Part shown: in pieces, positions 1-8,042 of the stretch
Layout of the letters: each line of letters starts with the position of its first letter
Position numbering within the stretch: the first letter of the stretch is position 1
Source of the DNA: Gemmata massiliana
GTDB taxonomy: Bacteria; Planctomycetota; Planctomycetia; Gemmatales; Gemmataceae
Length of the DNA: 64,000 bases
Direction: 5' to 3'
NCBI RefSeq assembly: GCF_901538265.1
Contig: NZ_LR593886.1
Location: 7,213,738-7,277,737, forward strand
The notes under the pieces: model-generated
The model's input: only the letters and a program-made list of their open reading frames with translations
Told to the model about the DNA's origin: nothing
The model's database searches: none
Program-made: the position numbers and the translations under genes

Positions 1-1604
1 AGTTCGACCGCGTCCTCCTTGACCTTCTGTTCCATGTGCTTGGCGGCGGTGATGTCGGTGGCGTACTTGACCACCTTGTAGGGCTTGCCGTTGAGGTCCA
101 GGATCGGGTTGTACGAGGCCTGAATCCAAATTTCCTTTCCCCCCTTACCCACGCGCTTGAACTCGTTCGCCACGTACTCCCCGCGGTTCAGCTTGGCCCA
201 GAACTCGCGGTACTCGGGGCTCGCGGCGAACGCGGGCTCGGCGAACATGCTGTGGTGCCGGCCCTGGATCTCGGGCAGGCTGTAGCCCATCGTGCGCAGG
301 AAGTTCTCGTTGGCATTCGCGATGGTTCCGTCCATCTTGAATTCGATGATCGCCTGGGCTTTGCTGACGGCCGCGATCTGGCCCGCGAAATCCGCGTTCT
401 GCTCGCGCTGTTTGCCCACGGCCTCCCAGCTCACTTTTTCCTGCTGCAGGGCCGTTCGGATGCCCCGGACCGTGGCGTTGAACGCCTCGGCCATTTGTCC
501 CACTTCGTCCCGGCCGTTCACGTCGGCGTGCGGGGTCAGATCCCCTTGAGCGACCTCGCCGAGGGACACCATGATCTTGCGGATCGGGCGCGCGATCGTG
601 GCGCCCAGCCACAGGGCGACGCCGAAGAGGATCGCGGTTCCGGCCCCGGCCATCGCCAGCAACTGGAGCCGGGTCGCGACCGCAGCGGTCAGCACCTCGC
701 TCTCGTCCTGGCGCACGAGCACGCTCCAGCCGAAGCCCTTATAGGTCGAGTACCCCGCCGACGCGGAGTAAGCATTGATCTGCGGCACCTTGCGGCGCTT
801 GTGTTCTTCGATAATGAAGCCCGTTTTCCCCTCGGTGCCGAGTACCGCCGCTTTCAGGCCGATCTCGCGCAAATTGAGGGACAAGACCGCTTTCGGGTCG
901 TAGTCGTCCAGCAAGACGCCGGTCTTCGAAATGAGTTGGGTTTCCATCCCTTTGTTCGATTCGCGGACCTCCTGCATGATCGGTTCAACGACCCGCGCCC
1001 ACGAGGCCCGGTTCGACCACACGCGCACGACTTTTCCGGCCTTGTCCCGGACCGGCGCGGAGAAGCTGACGGCCATCCCGCGGTTCCGGTACACTTCGGC
1101 GACCCACTTGTCCTCGCGCACGTCTTGCGCGTAGCTCTCGCCGTCCGGCACCCGCCCGTTTATGCAGGCCTGGAACCACTCCTCGTTCTTGACGTCTCGA
1201 CCCACGAGTGCGGACGTGTCGAGCGGCTTACCCTCACCGGTGACGGTGTTGGCCGCGATCACCTTGCCGTTCACGTCGGCGACGACCATCAGGTCGTACA
1301 GCCCGTAGGTCTTCGTGTAGTAGTTCGCGGCCGCGGTCACCTCGCCCGGCGCCCCCAGGGCCATCGGGTTGAACGCGAACACCTGAACGTCCCCGTACCG
1401 CTCGAAGAAGTTCCGCTCGATCTTGTCGATCGTGCCCGAGGCGCGCAGTTCGAGGAGGCGCCCCGATCGGCTCTCCAGGTCCGCACGCGCGTTCGCGTCC
1501 GCCACGTAGATCACGGCGGCCATCGGGAACAGTCCGAGCAGAACCAGGGCGGCGGTCAGTTTCCACTTCAGGCTCAGGTCGCGGAGCCGTTTCGAGAGTG
1601 ACAT
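1..1604 (-). CDS. Methyl-accepting chemotaxis-type receptor with Cache, HAMP and PAS domains (3' end beyond window)
   Basis: The minus frame opens at ATG 1604 (MSLSKRLRDLSLKWK) and stays open for 534 codons to the window edge, so the C-terminus is missing. A signal-anchor helix lies at residues about 13-33. A periplasmic region of about 280 residues follows, with Cache-like features (tracts such as NGRVPDGESYAQDV and GYSTYKGFGWSVLVRQ). A second membrane helix is at about 315-338, then a HAMP linker (ARPIRKIMVSLGEVAQGD) and a PAS domain with PAC end (VKYATDITAAKHMEQ) near 405-525. In this family the missing part is usually the methyl-accepting signalling domain, but a kinase is also possible. 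It lies downstream of cheW on the same strand, which supports a chemoreceptor feeding the CheA encoded here. Confidence 0.85.
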   Translation of the reverse strand, partial: MSLSKRLRDLSLKWKLTAALVLLGLFPMAAVIYVADANARADLESRSGRLLELRASGTIDKIERNFFERYGDVQVFAFNPMALGAPGEVTAAANYYTKTYGLYDLMVVADVNGKVIAANTVTGEGKPLDTSALVGRDVKNEEWFQACINGRVPDGESYAQDVREDKWVAEVYRNRGMAVSFSAPVRDKAGKVVRVWSNRASWARVVEPIMQEVRESNKGMETQLISKTGVLLDDYDPKAVLSLNLREIGLKAAVLGTEGKTGFIIEEHKRRKVPQINAYSASAGYSTYKGFGWSVLVRQDESEVLTAAVATRLQLLAMAGAGTAILFGVALWLGATIARPIRKIMVSLGEVAQGDLTPHADVNGRDEVGQMAEAFNATVRGIRTALQQEKVSWEAVGKQREQNADFAGQIAAVSKAQAIIEFKMDGTIANANENFLRTMGYSLPEIQGRHHSMFAEPAFAASPEYREFWAKLNRGEYVANEFKRVGKGGKEIWIQASYNPILDLNGKPYKVVKYATDITAAKHMEQKVKEDAVE

Positions 1605-2026
1605 CGGTACATCTCAGAATCAATTGGGCGTGTTACGTCCGAGGCGCGCGACGAACGGAGGGCGGCCATTACACCGGCGCCCCAATCACCGACCCGGACG
1701 CAGTCAACTATGGAATGCGATATTCACACGAGCACTGTATTTTTCAGATAATGCAGTGCCCGCGCGTTCGGTGAATTCGCGCGCCCCAGGCTCCCGCTCC
1801 ACGCCGGCACGAGGCGACCGAGATGCGGGTCTCGTCGACCGCGTGCCCCTTGGGGTGTTTCTCGTAGAAGCGTCGTACCGTCCCGCGTCGTTGCACGCCG
1901 GAAACGGCAACGTAATCCGTGACCACCGGAAGTGCCGAGAACCCGATCGGGAGCGCGGTCACCGTCCGACAGTTACAGCCCTGGTGCGTGGGCACGAATC
2001 CCGGTGTCGGAGCACAGGTGGGTTGG
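1605..2026. other. 422-bp gap between cheW and the receptor gene
   Basis: I see no recognisable gene. A minus-strand frame from within cheW stays open to about 1744 but has no start of its own and resembles nothing I know. The promoter or leader of the receptor gene would lie near 1605-1750. Confidence 0.5.
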
Positions 2027-2509
2027 TTATGCGGTGAGTGCCGGACCGGTCGCGTTCCCGACGAGCCTGTCGATGTTGAGGAGCGAGACGAGGCGCTCGC
2101 CGGTGCGCGCGATCCCGTTGAGGAACGAGGTGTCCACGCCCGAACCCAGGTCCGGGGTCGGGACCATCTCTTTGGGTTCCACGTTGAGCACGTCGGACAC
2201 CGCGTCCACGACGAGCCCGACCACCTTGGTACCCACGGTGACCACGATGATGACCGTGAACGGCGTGTACTCGGCCTCACGCAGATTGAACCGGGCGCGC
2301 AAATCGATGACCGGGACCACGGTGCCGCGCAGGTTCATGACCCCTTTGACTTCTCGGGGCGTGTTGGGCAGCGGGGTGATCTTCGAGTACCCCTTGATTT
2401 CCTGTACCCGCAATATCTCCAGCCCGTATTCCTCTTCTTGAAGAAAGAACGTCAAAAACTGGCTGCCGTCGGGGGAACCGTTCAGGTCACTCGTTTCGGG
2501 CGCGTTCAT
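2027..2509 (-). CDS. cheW: CheW-like chemotaxis scaffold protein
   Basis: 160 aa from ATG 2509 (MNAPETSDLNGS). The whole protein is a CheW domain: QFLTFFLQEEEYGLEILRVQEI, the hallmark GVMNLRGTVVPVIDLR, then a second barrel ending in GERLVSLLNIDRLV. CheW couples receptors to CheA at the inner membrane. Its ATG overlaps the cheA stop by four bases (ATGA, 2506-2509), so the two are probably translationally coupled. A longer in-frame ORF reaching 2785 lies inside cheA coding sequence and was discounted. The upstream cheA and downstream receptor gene fit an array-forming operon. Confidence 0.95.
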   Translation of the reverse strand: MNAPETSDLNGSPDGSQFLTFFLQEEEYGLEILRVQEIKGYSKITPLPNTPREVKGVMNLRGTVVPVIDLRARFNLREAEYTPFTVIIVVTVGTKVVGLVVDAVSDVLNVEPKEMVPTPDLGSGVDTSFLNGIARTGERLVSLLNIDRLVGNATGPALTA

Positions 2510-5500
2510 AGTTTCCCCCCAAAGAAATCGTCGGCACCGACGGAGGCGAGGGCCGGTTCCGGCGCGCCCCGACCGAACTGGGTGTGCAACTGGGCCAGGC
2601 CGTGGATGTCGAGGATCATGGCCACGCGTCCGTCGCCGAGGATGGTCGCCCCGGCCAGGCCCTCGACGCGCTTGTAGTTCGCGTCGAGGCTCTTGACCAC
2701 GGCCTGCATCTGGCCGAGCAACTCGTCCACCAGGACCGCGTGTTTCTTGCCCTGGTCCTCGACGAGCACGACCAGCCCGCGGCACGGGTCGGTGACCTCG
2801 CTCGGGCGCCCGAGGATCTCGTGGAGCCGCAGGAGCGGGACCACCTCGCCGCGGACCGTGACCGCCTCGCCGCGCCCGGCGATCCGGTGCATGTCGGCGG
2901 GGTGCGGGCGGAACGACTCGACGACCGACAGCAGCGGGAGCACGTACACCTCGCCCCCGAGCCCGACCACCAGCCCGTCCATGATCGCCAGCGTGAGCGG
3001 GAGCCGGATGGTGAACGTGGTCCCCTGGCCCATCTGCGTGCGGATCAGGATGTTGCCCTGGAGCGCCTCGACGTTCCGCCGGACCACGTCCATACCGACG
3101 CCGCGCCCGGACACGTCGGTCACGGCCTTCGCGGTCGAGAACCCGGCCTCAAAGATGAGCGCGTAGATCTCGGAGTCCGTGAGGCGCTGGCCCTCGGTGA
3201 TGATGCCCTTTTCGAGCGCCTTTTTCAGGATGCGCTCGCGGTCCAGGCCCTTGCCGTCGTCGGTCAGCTCGATAAAGACGCTACCGCCCTGGTGGTACGC
3301 CCGGAGGACGACGCGCCCGGCGGTCGGTTTGCCCACCGCGGCCCGTTCGGACGTTTCCTCTAGCCCGTGGTCGATCGCGTTGCGGACCATGTGCATGAGC
3401 GGGTCGCCGAGCTGGTCCACCACCGTCTTGTCGAGTTCGGTCTCCTCCCCGTGCAGCTCGAGTTCGACCGGCTTGTCCATCTTCCGCGACAGGTCGCGCA
3501 CCAGTCGGGCCATCTTCTGGAACGTGCCCTGCATCGGAACCATTCGCAACGACAGGCTCAGTTCCTGGAGGTCGCGCGAGATCTTCGACAGTTCGGGCAG
3601 GGCGAGCGAGAGCACACCGGCCTCGGCGTTGAGTTCGTCGAACTCCTGCTGGGCCATCGACTGCGCGATCACCAGCTCGCCGATGGTGTTGATGAGTTTG
3701 TCGAGCCGGTCCTTGTCCACGCGCACCGTTTCTTTGTCCGGCGCACGGCGCGCGGCGGGTTCCGGGTGCCCGTCGGCCTTCGGAGCGGCCGGGGTCGGAT
3801 GCGGGTGCGCGGCGGCCGGGGTCGGATGCGGGTGGTCGTGGTGGTTGGCCTCGGCCTTCGGGGCCTCGGCCTTCGGAGCAGCCGGGGCCGGGTGCGGATC
3901 GGCCTTCGGAGCGGCCGGGGCCGGGTGCGGGGCCGCCGGGCGGTGGCCGTGGCCCGGCCCGCCCACCGCGACCCGCAGCTCGGCGAGCAGGTTCGGCAGG
4001 GTCGCGTCCTCGGCGAGTTTGCCGCGCTCGTTCGCCCACGTGCGGACGAACTGGACCTGGCGCTTGAGGGCGTCGGTACTGGCGAACACGAGGTCCATCG
4101 GCTTGCCCTGCAGGAGCACCTTGCCCTCCCGGGCCAGGTTCAGCAGGTTCTCGGCCTCGTGCGCGAGCATCTGCACGGCGCTCAGGCCGAGCATGCTGGA
4201 CACGCCCTTGATCGTGTGGAATCCGCGGTACACCGCGTTGAGCGCGTCCGCGTTGGTCGGGTCGCCGTCGATCGTCAGCAGGTTCCGGTCCGCGGTCTCC
4301 AGGTGCTCGGCAGCCTCGGCGCAGAAATCACCGATCATCGCGCCGTTCTCGTCGAGGAGCGACTCCCCGGGCGTGCGCGGCATCTCCACCGGGGGCAACT
4401 CGCTAAAGCTCGCCGCGGGGTCCGGGGCGGCGGCGGCCTGTGAGCGGTACGCGGCCAGTTCGCGCGCCACCGCGTCCTCGGTTAGCGCGCCGCTCGCCAT
4501 CAGGTGGTCGCTCAGGGGCGGGGCACCTTGTTCCTGCCGGATCAGCACGCGCCCGAGGTCGCCTTCGGTCAGATATTCGAGCCGGATCGCGGCTTCACTG
4601 AAGCCCTCGTCGGCTCCCATCCACTCCACCATGTCCCGCAACTGGTCGATCGTCATCAGCCCGGCCTGGACCGCAACAGCGGCGGCCGTTTGGCGCCCGT
4701 CGCGGTAGCGCACGAGCGCGTCGAGTGCTTGTTCGGCCGTGATCGCACTGCGCTTCACGAGGAACGCGGCGAACCGGATCGGATCGGGGGTCGGGAGCCG
4801 GCGGTCGAACGTCCCGAACAGCGAGGCTCCCGGGTTCTCGATGCGCGGCGGCATCGGGGCCGAGCGCTCGGGAGGTGGAGGTGCGGCCGGGGTCGGGCGC
4901 TCGGGTTCGCGCGGCGGCGCTGGGGTTGCTGGAGCCGGCGGGGGAGTGGGAGCGGCAGCGACAGGTGCGGCAGGAGCGGGTGCCGGGGCGCTCGCGGCGA
5001 GCGCGACGGTCGCCTTAATCATGTCCGGGGAGAACGCGAAAACGTCGTTGATCGCGGTGAGTGGTTGTGCGGTTTCGAGGTGGACCGTCCAGGCGACGTA
5101 GCACCGTTCCGGGTCCAGGTCGGCCAGCGCGGGGAGCGCAGACAGGTTGAGTTCGACGCGCCCGACGGTACCGAGCTGCGCGAGTTCGCGGAGCAACGGG
5201 AGCGGGTCCAACCCCGAGCGAAGCGCTTCGGGGTGCGGGGTCACCGTCACGACGTATGCGGTCACGCGCTGTTCCACCGGTTCTGCGGGTTTGAGGCGGT
5301 CGAGTTCGTTCGGGGTTTCCCACCACGATTTGGACGCGCGAGTGTTCGTACCGGCGGGCGCTTCCGCACCCGCGGATTCCCCCGCGCTGACCGCGGCGCC
5401 CTCGGCCGCGAGCCGGGCGACCAGTTCCTCGGTCCCATCGGGCGGCGGCTCGTCGTGCCGGGCCGCGTTCACCAATCGGGTGAGCACGTCCGTCGCTTCG

Positions 5501-5772
5501 AGTAGGATGTCCAGCCCGCGGCGCGGAACCTGGCCGTTGGCGCGGAACCGTTCGAGGAACCCCTCGACGGAGTGGGTGAACTTCGCGATGTGGGGGAACC
5601 CGACCGCGTCCGCCCCGCCTTTAACGGAGTGGGCGGCCCGGAACGCCTCGTCCACCGCGGTGGAATCGGGCGGTCCCTTTTCCAGCCGGAGCAGGGCGCC
5701 TTCGAGGGTCGCGAGGTGGTCGATGGCCTCGTCGAAGAACGTTTTTCGGTACGCCGTTGGGTCGATCCGCAT
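2506..5772 (-). CDS. cheA: CheA-type histidine kinase with two HPt domains
   Basis: 1088 aa, much longer than the roughly 650 aa of E. coli CheA. HPt1 is N-terminal with phospho-acceptor His48 (AAHSVKGGADAVGF). A Pro/Ala-rich linker follows, then a segment of about 110 residues (ITAEQALDALVRYRDG to RELAAYRSQ) resembling tandem helical repeats. HPt2 has His519 (GFHTIKGVSSMLGL). Next come a His/Pro/Ala-rich linker, the dimerisation helices (DKDRLDKLINTIGELVIAQ), the ATPase N-box around Asn798 (HMVRNAIDHGLE) and G-box (GRGVGMDVVRRNV), and a C-terminal CheW-like domain. ATG 5772 has a GGAG-type site (GGCGGAGCGGAAATG). Two phospho-acceptors are known from hybrid and FrzE/Tfp-type CheAs and suggest more than one output regulator. 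Confidence 0.95.
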   Translation of the reverse strand: MRIDPTAYRKTFFDEAIDHLATLEGALLRLEKGPPDSTAVDEAFRAAHSVKGGADAVGFPHIAKFTHSVEGFLERFRANGQVPRRGLDILLEATDVLTRLVNAARHDEPPPDGTEELVARLAAEGAAVSAGESAGAEAPAGTNTRASKSWWETPNELDRLKPAEPVEQRVTAYVVTVTPHPEALRSGLDPLPLLRELAQLGTVGRVELNLSALPALADLDPERCYVAWTVHLETAQPLTAINDVFAFSPDMIKATVALAASAPAPAPAAPVAAAPTPPPAPATPAPPREPERPTPAAPPPPERSAPMPPRIENPGASLFGTFDRRLPTPDPIRFAAFLVKRSAITAEQALDALVRYRDGRQTAAAVAVQAGLMTIDQLRDMVEWMGADEGFSEAAIRLEYLTEGDLGRVLIRQEQGAPPLSDHLMASGALTEDAVARELAAYRSQAAAAPDPAASFSELPPVEMPRTPGESLLDENGAMIGDFCAEAAEHLETADRNLLTIDGDPTNADALNAVYRGFHTIKGVSSMLGLSAVQMLAHEAENLLNLAREGKVLLQGKPMDLVFASTDALKRQVQFVRTWANERGKLAEDATLPNLLAELRVAVGGPGHGHRPAAPHPAPAAPKADPHPAPAAPKAEAPKAEANHHDHPHPTPAAAHPHPTPAAPKADGHPEPAARRAPDKETVRVDKDRLDKLINTIGELVIAQSMAQQEFDELNAEAGVLSLALPELSKISRDLQELSLSLRMVPMQGTFQKMARLVRDLSRKMDKPVELELHGEETELDKTVVDQLGDPLMHMVRNAIDHGLEETSERAAVGKPTAGRVVLRAYHQGGSVFIELTDDGKGLDRERILKKALEKGIITEGQRLTDSEIYALIFEAGFSTAKAVTDVSGRGVGMDVVRRNVEALQGNILIRTQMGQGTTFTIRLPLTLAIMDGLVVGLGGEVYVLPLLSVVESFRPHPADMHRIAGRGEAVTVRGEVVPLLRLHEILGRPSEVTDPCRGLVVLVEDQGKKHAVLVDELLGQMQAVVKSLDANYKRVEGLAGATILGDGRVAMILDIHGLAQLHTQFGRGAPEPALASVGADDFFGGKL

Positions 5773-5830
5773 TTCCGCTCCGCCTGGTCCGGGGCGCGCG
5801 CGGGTGCGGGCGCCGGGGAGAAGGTGAATG

Positions 5831-6196
5831 TCAGGGCACGAGTCGTTTCACGACCTGAATGAGCCGCGTCGGGTCGAACGGCTTGGTCACCCAGCCGGTC
5901 GCGCCCGCGTTGCGGCCCTGTTCCTTGCGCGCCATCTCGGTCTCGGTGGTCAGCACCAGGATCGGTGTGAACCGGAACGAGGGTTTCGCGCGCAAGCGCT
6001 CGATCAGGGCGATGCCGCCCATGATCGGCATGTTGAAATCGGTAATCACCAGCTGCACGGTCTTGTTGGCGACCTTGCGCAGGGCGTCCTCGCCGTTAAT
6101 ACCTTCGAGCACCGCGAACCCGGCTCCGCGGAGCGTGTCGCCCACCATTTGCCGCATCGTGGGCGAGTCGTCCACGATCAGGACGGTCTTCGTCAT
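5831..6196 (-). CDS. cheY: CheY-like single-domain response regulator
   Basis: 121 aa from ATG 6196 (MTKTVLIVDDSP); stop TGA at 5831-5833. It is a stand-alone receiver domain: acidic pair Asp9/Asp10, phospho-acceptor Asp53 (ITDFNMP), Thr83/84 (VLTTE) and Lys105 (VTKPFDP). It lies 58 bp upstream of cheA in the same direction, so CheA is the likely phosphodonor. In-frame codons upstream of 6196 overlap the STAS gene and have low protein character, so the ATG preceded by GGGAACCG was chosen. No output domain is present; it should act by protein-protein contact (motor, pilus or a phosphate sink). Confidence 0.93.
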   Translation of the reverse strand: MTKTVLIVDDSPTMRQMVGDTLRGAGFAVLEGINGEDALRKVANKTVQLVITDFNMPIMGGIALIERLRAKPSFRFTPILVLTTETEMARKEQGRNAGATGWVTKPFDPTRLIQVVKRLVP

Positions 6197-6252
6197 CGGT
6201 TCCCTTTCCCGAGTTCGCAACCCGGTCCGATATTGGGCCTGGACAAGTGCGT

Positions 6253-6570
6253 TCAAGACTGCGCGACAGCGCCCCCCAGCCCCACGAGGCGGAAGTCCGC
6301 CGCGAGCGGGCCGGTCACGCCGACGATGTCGCACCGCCGGCGCTGCTTCATGAGTTCCCGACCGAGCGACAAGAAGATCTGGAGCGCGGACACGTCGAAG
6401 AACTCCGCGCCCTCGCACGACAGTCGGACGTTGGTTCCACCGGCAACCAGATCGAGGGCGGCCTTGTGGAACGCGCGCGCACAGTCAACGGTGATGCGCC
6501 CCTTGAGGGTCAGATTCGACGTGCCCGTTTCCGGGTCGACGGCCACGTGAATCGGTTCATCGCTGCCCAT
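6253..6570 (-). CDS. STAS-domain (anti-anti-sigma-like) protein heading the chemotaxis operon
   Basis: 105 aa from ATG 6570 (MGSDEPIHVAVDPETG), preceded by a G-rich site (GACAGGGGCGGCGA). The single domain has the STAS pattern: strand LKGRITVDCARAFHKA, then EFFDVSALQIFLSLG with Ser61 at the usual phosphorylated position, then RRRCDIVGVTGPL. STAS proteins bind partner kinases, phosphatases or NTPases through this serine loop. As the first gene of the chemotaxis-like operon (56 bp before cheY) it could be an extra regulatory input or a receptor-array modulator. A longer in-frame ORF to 6756 was discounted for lack of a ribosome site or domain. Confidence 0.8.
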   Translation of the reverse strand: MGSDEPIHVAVDPETGTSNLTLKGRITVDCARAFHKAALDLVAGGTNVRLSCEGAEFFDVSALQIFLSLGRELMKQRRRCDIVGVTGPLAADFRLVGLGGAVAQS

Positions 6571-7054
6571 TCGCCGCCCCTGTCTCAGAGTTTCTTGTCG
6601 CGTCTCAATCGGTCTCTCTCTTATCGAGCCGACCCACAGATATTTGCTCGAGAGTGCCCGAATCCCTTGTCTCGCCACCGAGCGCGTGATAGCCAGCGCC
6701 CGCGTGGAGAATCCGGTTCCGTGGAGTCGGTTCGATGAGCCCGTTCGTCGGCTCACCCGTTTGGTTGAGCGATTACCTCAACGCGCCCACATTCAGTTCA
6801 GAACGTGCGCGCTGTGAAGTCAAATTTGTGGGCACGGTGATTGCCCGTGAAATTGGTAAATCGCGCTCGTAAGTGGGTTCTGATTGGTCGAAAGACGTGC
6901 AAATTCACGGGGTGTGAGTGGGTGTGGCACTCTCAGCGGGGCACCGCGTTCCGATCGAGCACCGGCTTTTCGCCGGTCGCGATCGCAACCGAAAGAGGCC
7001 AAAGTATTGAAAGTTACAACCGAATTTTTCGACCGGCTATGATTTTGACTGTGC
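6571..7054. other. 484-bp gap upstream of the chemotaxis operon
   Basis: No gene is supported. Short ORFs on both strands around 6820-7119 are low-complexity in codon use and match nothing I know. The promoter for the STAS-cheY-cheA-cheW operon should be here; 6800-7050 is visibly richer in A+T than its flanks. Confidence 0.5.
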
Positions 7055-7402
7055 TTAAATTGCCTCCGGTCCGCGTTCACCTGTGCGAATGCGGATGCAG
7101 TCTTCTAGCGGCAGAATAAATATCTTGCCGTCGCCGATGCGCCCCTCCGGGCCGGTCCGGGCTGCGTCCATGATTGCGTTCACAGTCGGTTCCACGAAGT
7201 CTTCGTTAACTGCGATTTGTAACTGAACTTTCCGCAGCATGTTCACCGTCAGCTCATGACCGCGGTAAACCTCCGTGTGGCCCTTCTGCCGGCCGAACCC
7301 GAGTACATCCACGATTGTGAGCCGGAACACCTCTACCTTGTTCAGCGCTTCCTTGACGGCGTCGAGTTTCGAGGGCTGAATGATCGCCAGAATCAGCTTC
7401 AT
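7055..7402 (-). CDS. P-II nitrogen-regulatory protein with Leu at position 51
   Basis: 115 aa from ATG 7402 (MKLILAIIQPSKLDAVKEAL), full length for P-II. The signature GFGRQKGHTEVYRG (T-loop) and the C-terminal ATP/2-oxoglutarate motif GRIGDGKIFILPLEDCIRIRTGE are intact. Tyr46 is present, but the uridylylated Tyr51 of the enterobacterial family is Leu here (YRGHELTVN). P-II proteins sense ATP/ADP and 2-oxoglutarate and control ammonium transport and glutamine synthetase. The ATG overlaps the stop of the upstream phosphoesterase gene by one base (TAATG). No amtB or glnA neighbour is visible, so the partner is unknown. Confidence 0.93.
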   Translation of the reverse strand: MKLILAIIQPSKLDAVKEALNKVEVFRLTIVDVLGFGRQKGHTEVYRGHELTVNMLRKVQLQIAVNEDFVEPTVNAIMDAARTGPEGRIGDGKIFILPLEDCIRIRTGERGPEAI

Positions 7403-8037
7403 TATGTCGGTTCCTCGCGCCGGGGCAGGTTGCGCGGTTCGATGATCCCGCGGTCGGTGTCGAGGACCGCGAATTCCCCGTTGAACAGCGGGGCCACTAC
7501 CACAAGATACCGTTTGTCCGGCTCGAAGTGCAGCGGGGCGCTCCCGTTCCACTCCACGCGCCCCACATCCGAGAGCGCGAGCCACCGGTGGAAGTGCCCC
7601 AAAAACGCGGCCGGGTGCGGGACCGCGGCGAAGCTCTTGGCCGTGCGGTCCTCGTCTTCCGGGCGCCCCTCGAACGTCCACAAGTCGTCGGTCCGCTCGG
7701 GGTCGAGGAACGGCTCGATGTGGCTGAAGTGGCACCCACCGAGTTCGAGGCGCGGCTGGAGCGTCGCGAAGTAATCGAGTGTGCGGCGCAGGAACCGGAA
7801 CTGCGTTTCTTCCGGCACGTTGCGACACAGCCCGAAATCGTGGTTACCCCACACTCCGACCGCACCGGCCCCGCGCAGCAAATCCGCGACCTCGTCGGCC
7901 TTGTTCCACTTCCCGAACAGGTCCGTGTTGTCGCCGAGCGTGACGACCGCGTCGACGGCTTCGGCCCTCAGCACCGCGAGCACATCGGCGAGAATCTTCA
8001 CCTGGTCGTGGATGTCGGTGACGATGCCGATTCGCAT
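7402..8037 (-). CDS. Calcineurin-like metallophosphoesterase
   Basis: 211 aa from ATG 8037 (MRIGIVTDIHDQ); a GTG-type start six codons upstream is possible. Metal-binding motifs follow the family order: D-x-H (TDIHD), GD-N (VVTLGDNTD), GNHD (VWGNHDFGL), a downstream His (CHFSHIEPF) and GHFH (LGHFHRW). The short single-domain form resembles YfcE/MJ0936-type phosphodiesterases; the substrate cannot be told from sequence. It follows fhcA with a 5-bp gap and overlaps the P-II start, so the three genes are probably one transcript. Confidence 0.88.
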   Translation of the reverse strand: MRIGIVTDIHDQVKILADVLAVLRAEAVDAVVTLGDNTDLFGKWNKADEVADLLRGAGAVGVWGNHDFGLCRNVPEETQFRFLRRTLDYFATLQPRLELGGCHFSHIEPFLDPERTDDLWTFEGRPEDEDRTAKSFAAVPHPAAFLGHFHRWLALSDVGRVEWNGSAPLHFEPDKRYLVVVAPLFNGEFAVLDTDRGIIEPRNLPRREEPT

Positions 8038-8042
8038 GGCGC

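Noticed and set aside
36-1601. 521-codon plus-strand ORF at the left edge
   Set aside because: Exact antisense of the chemoreceptor gene, which has clear membrane, HAMP and PAS features.
6820-7119. Small ORFs on both strands between the P-II gene and the chemotaxis operon
   Set aside because: No ribosome site, no family resemblance, and both strands open in the same place.
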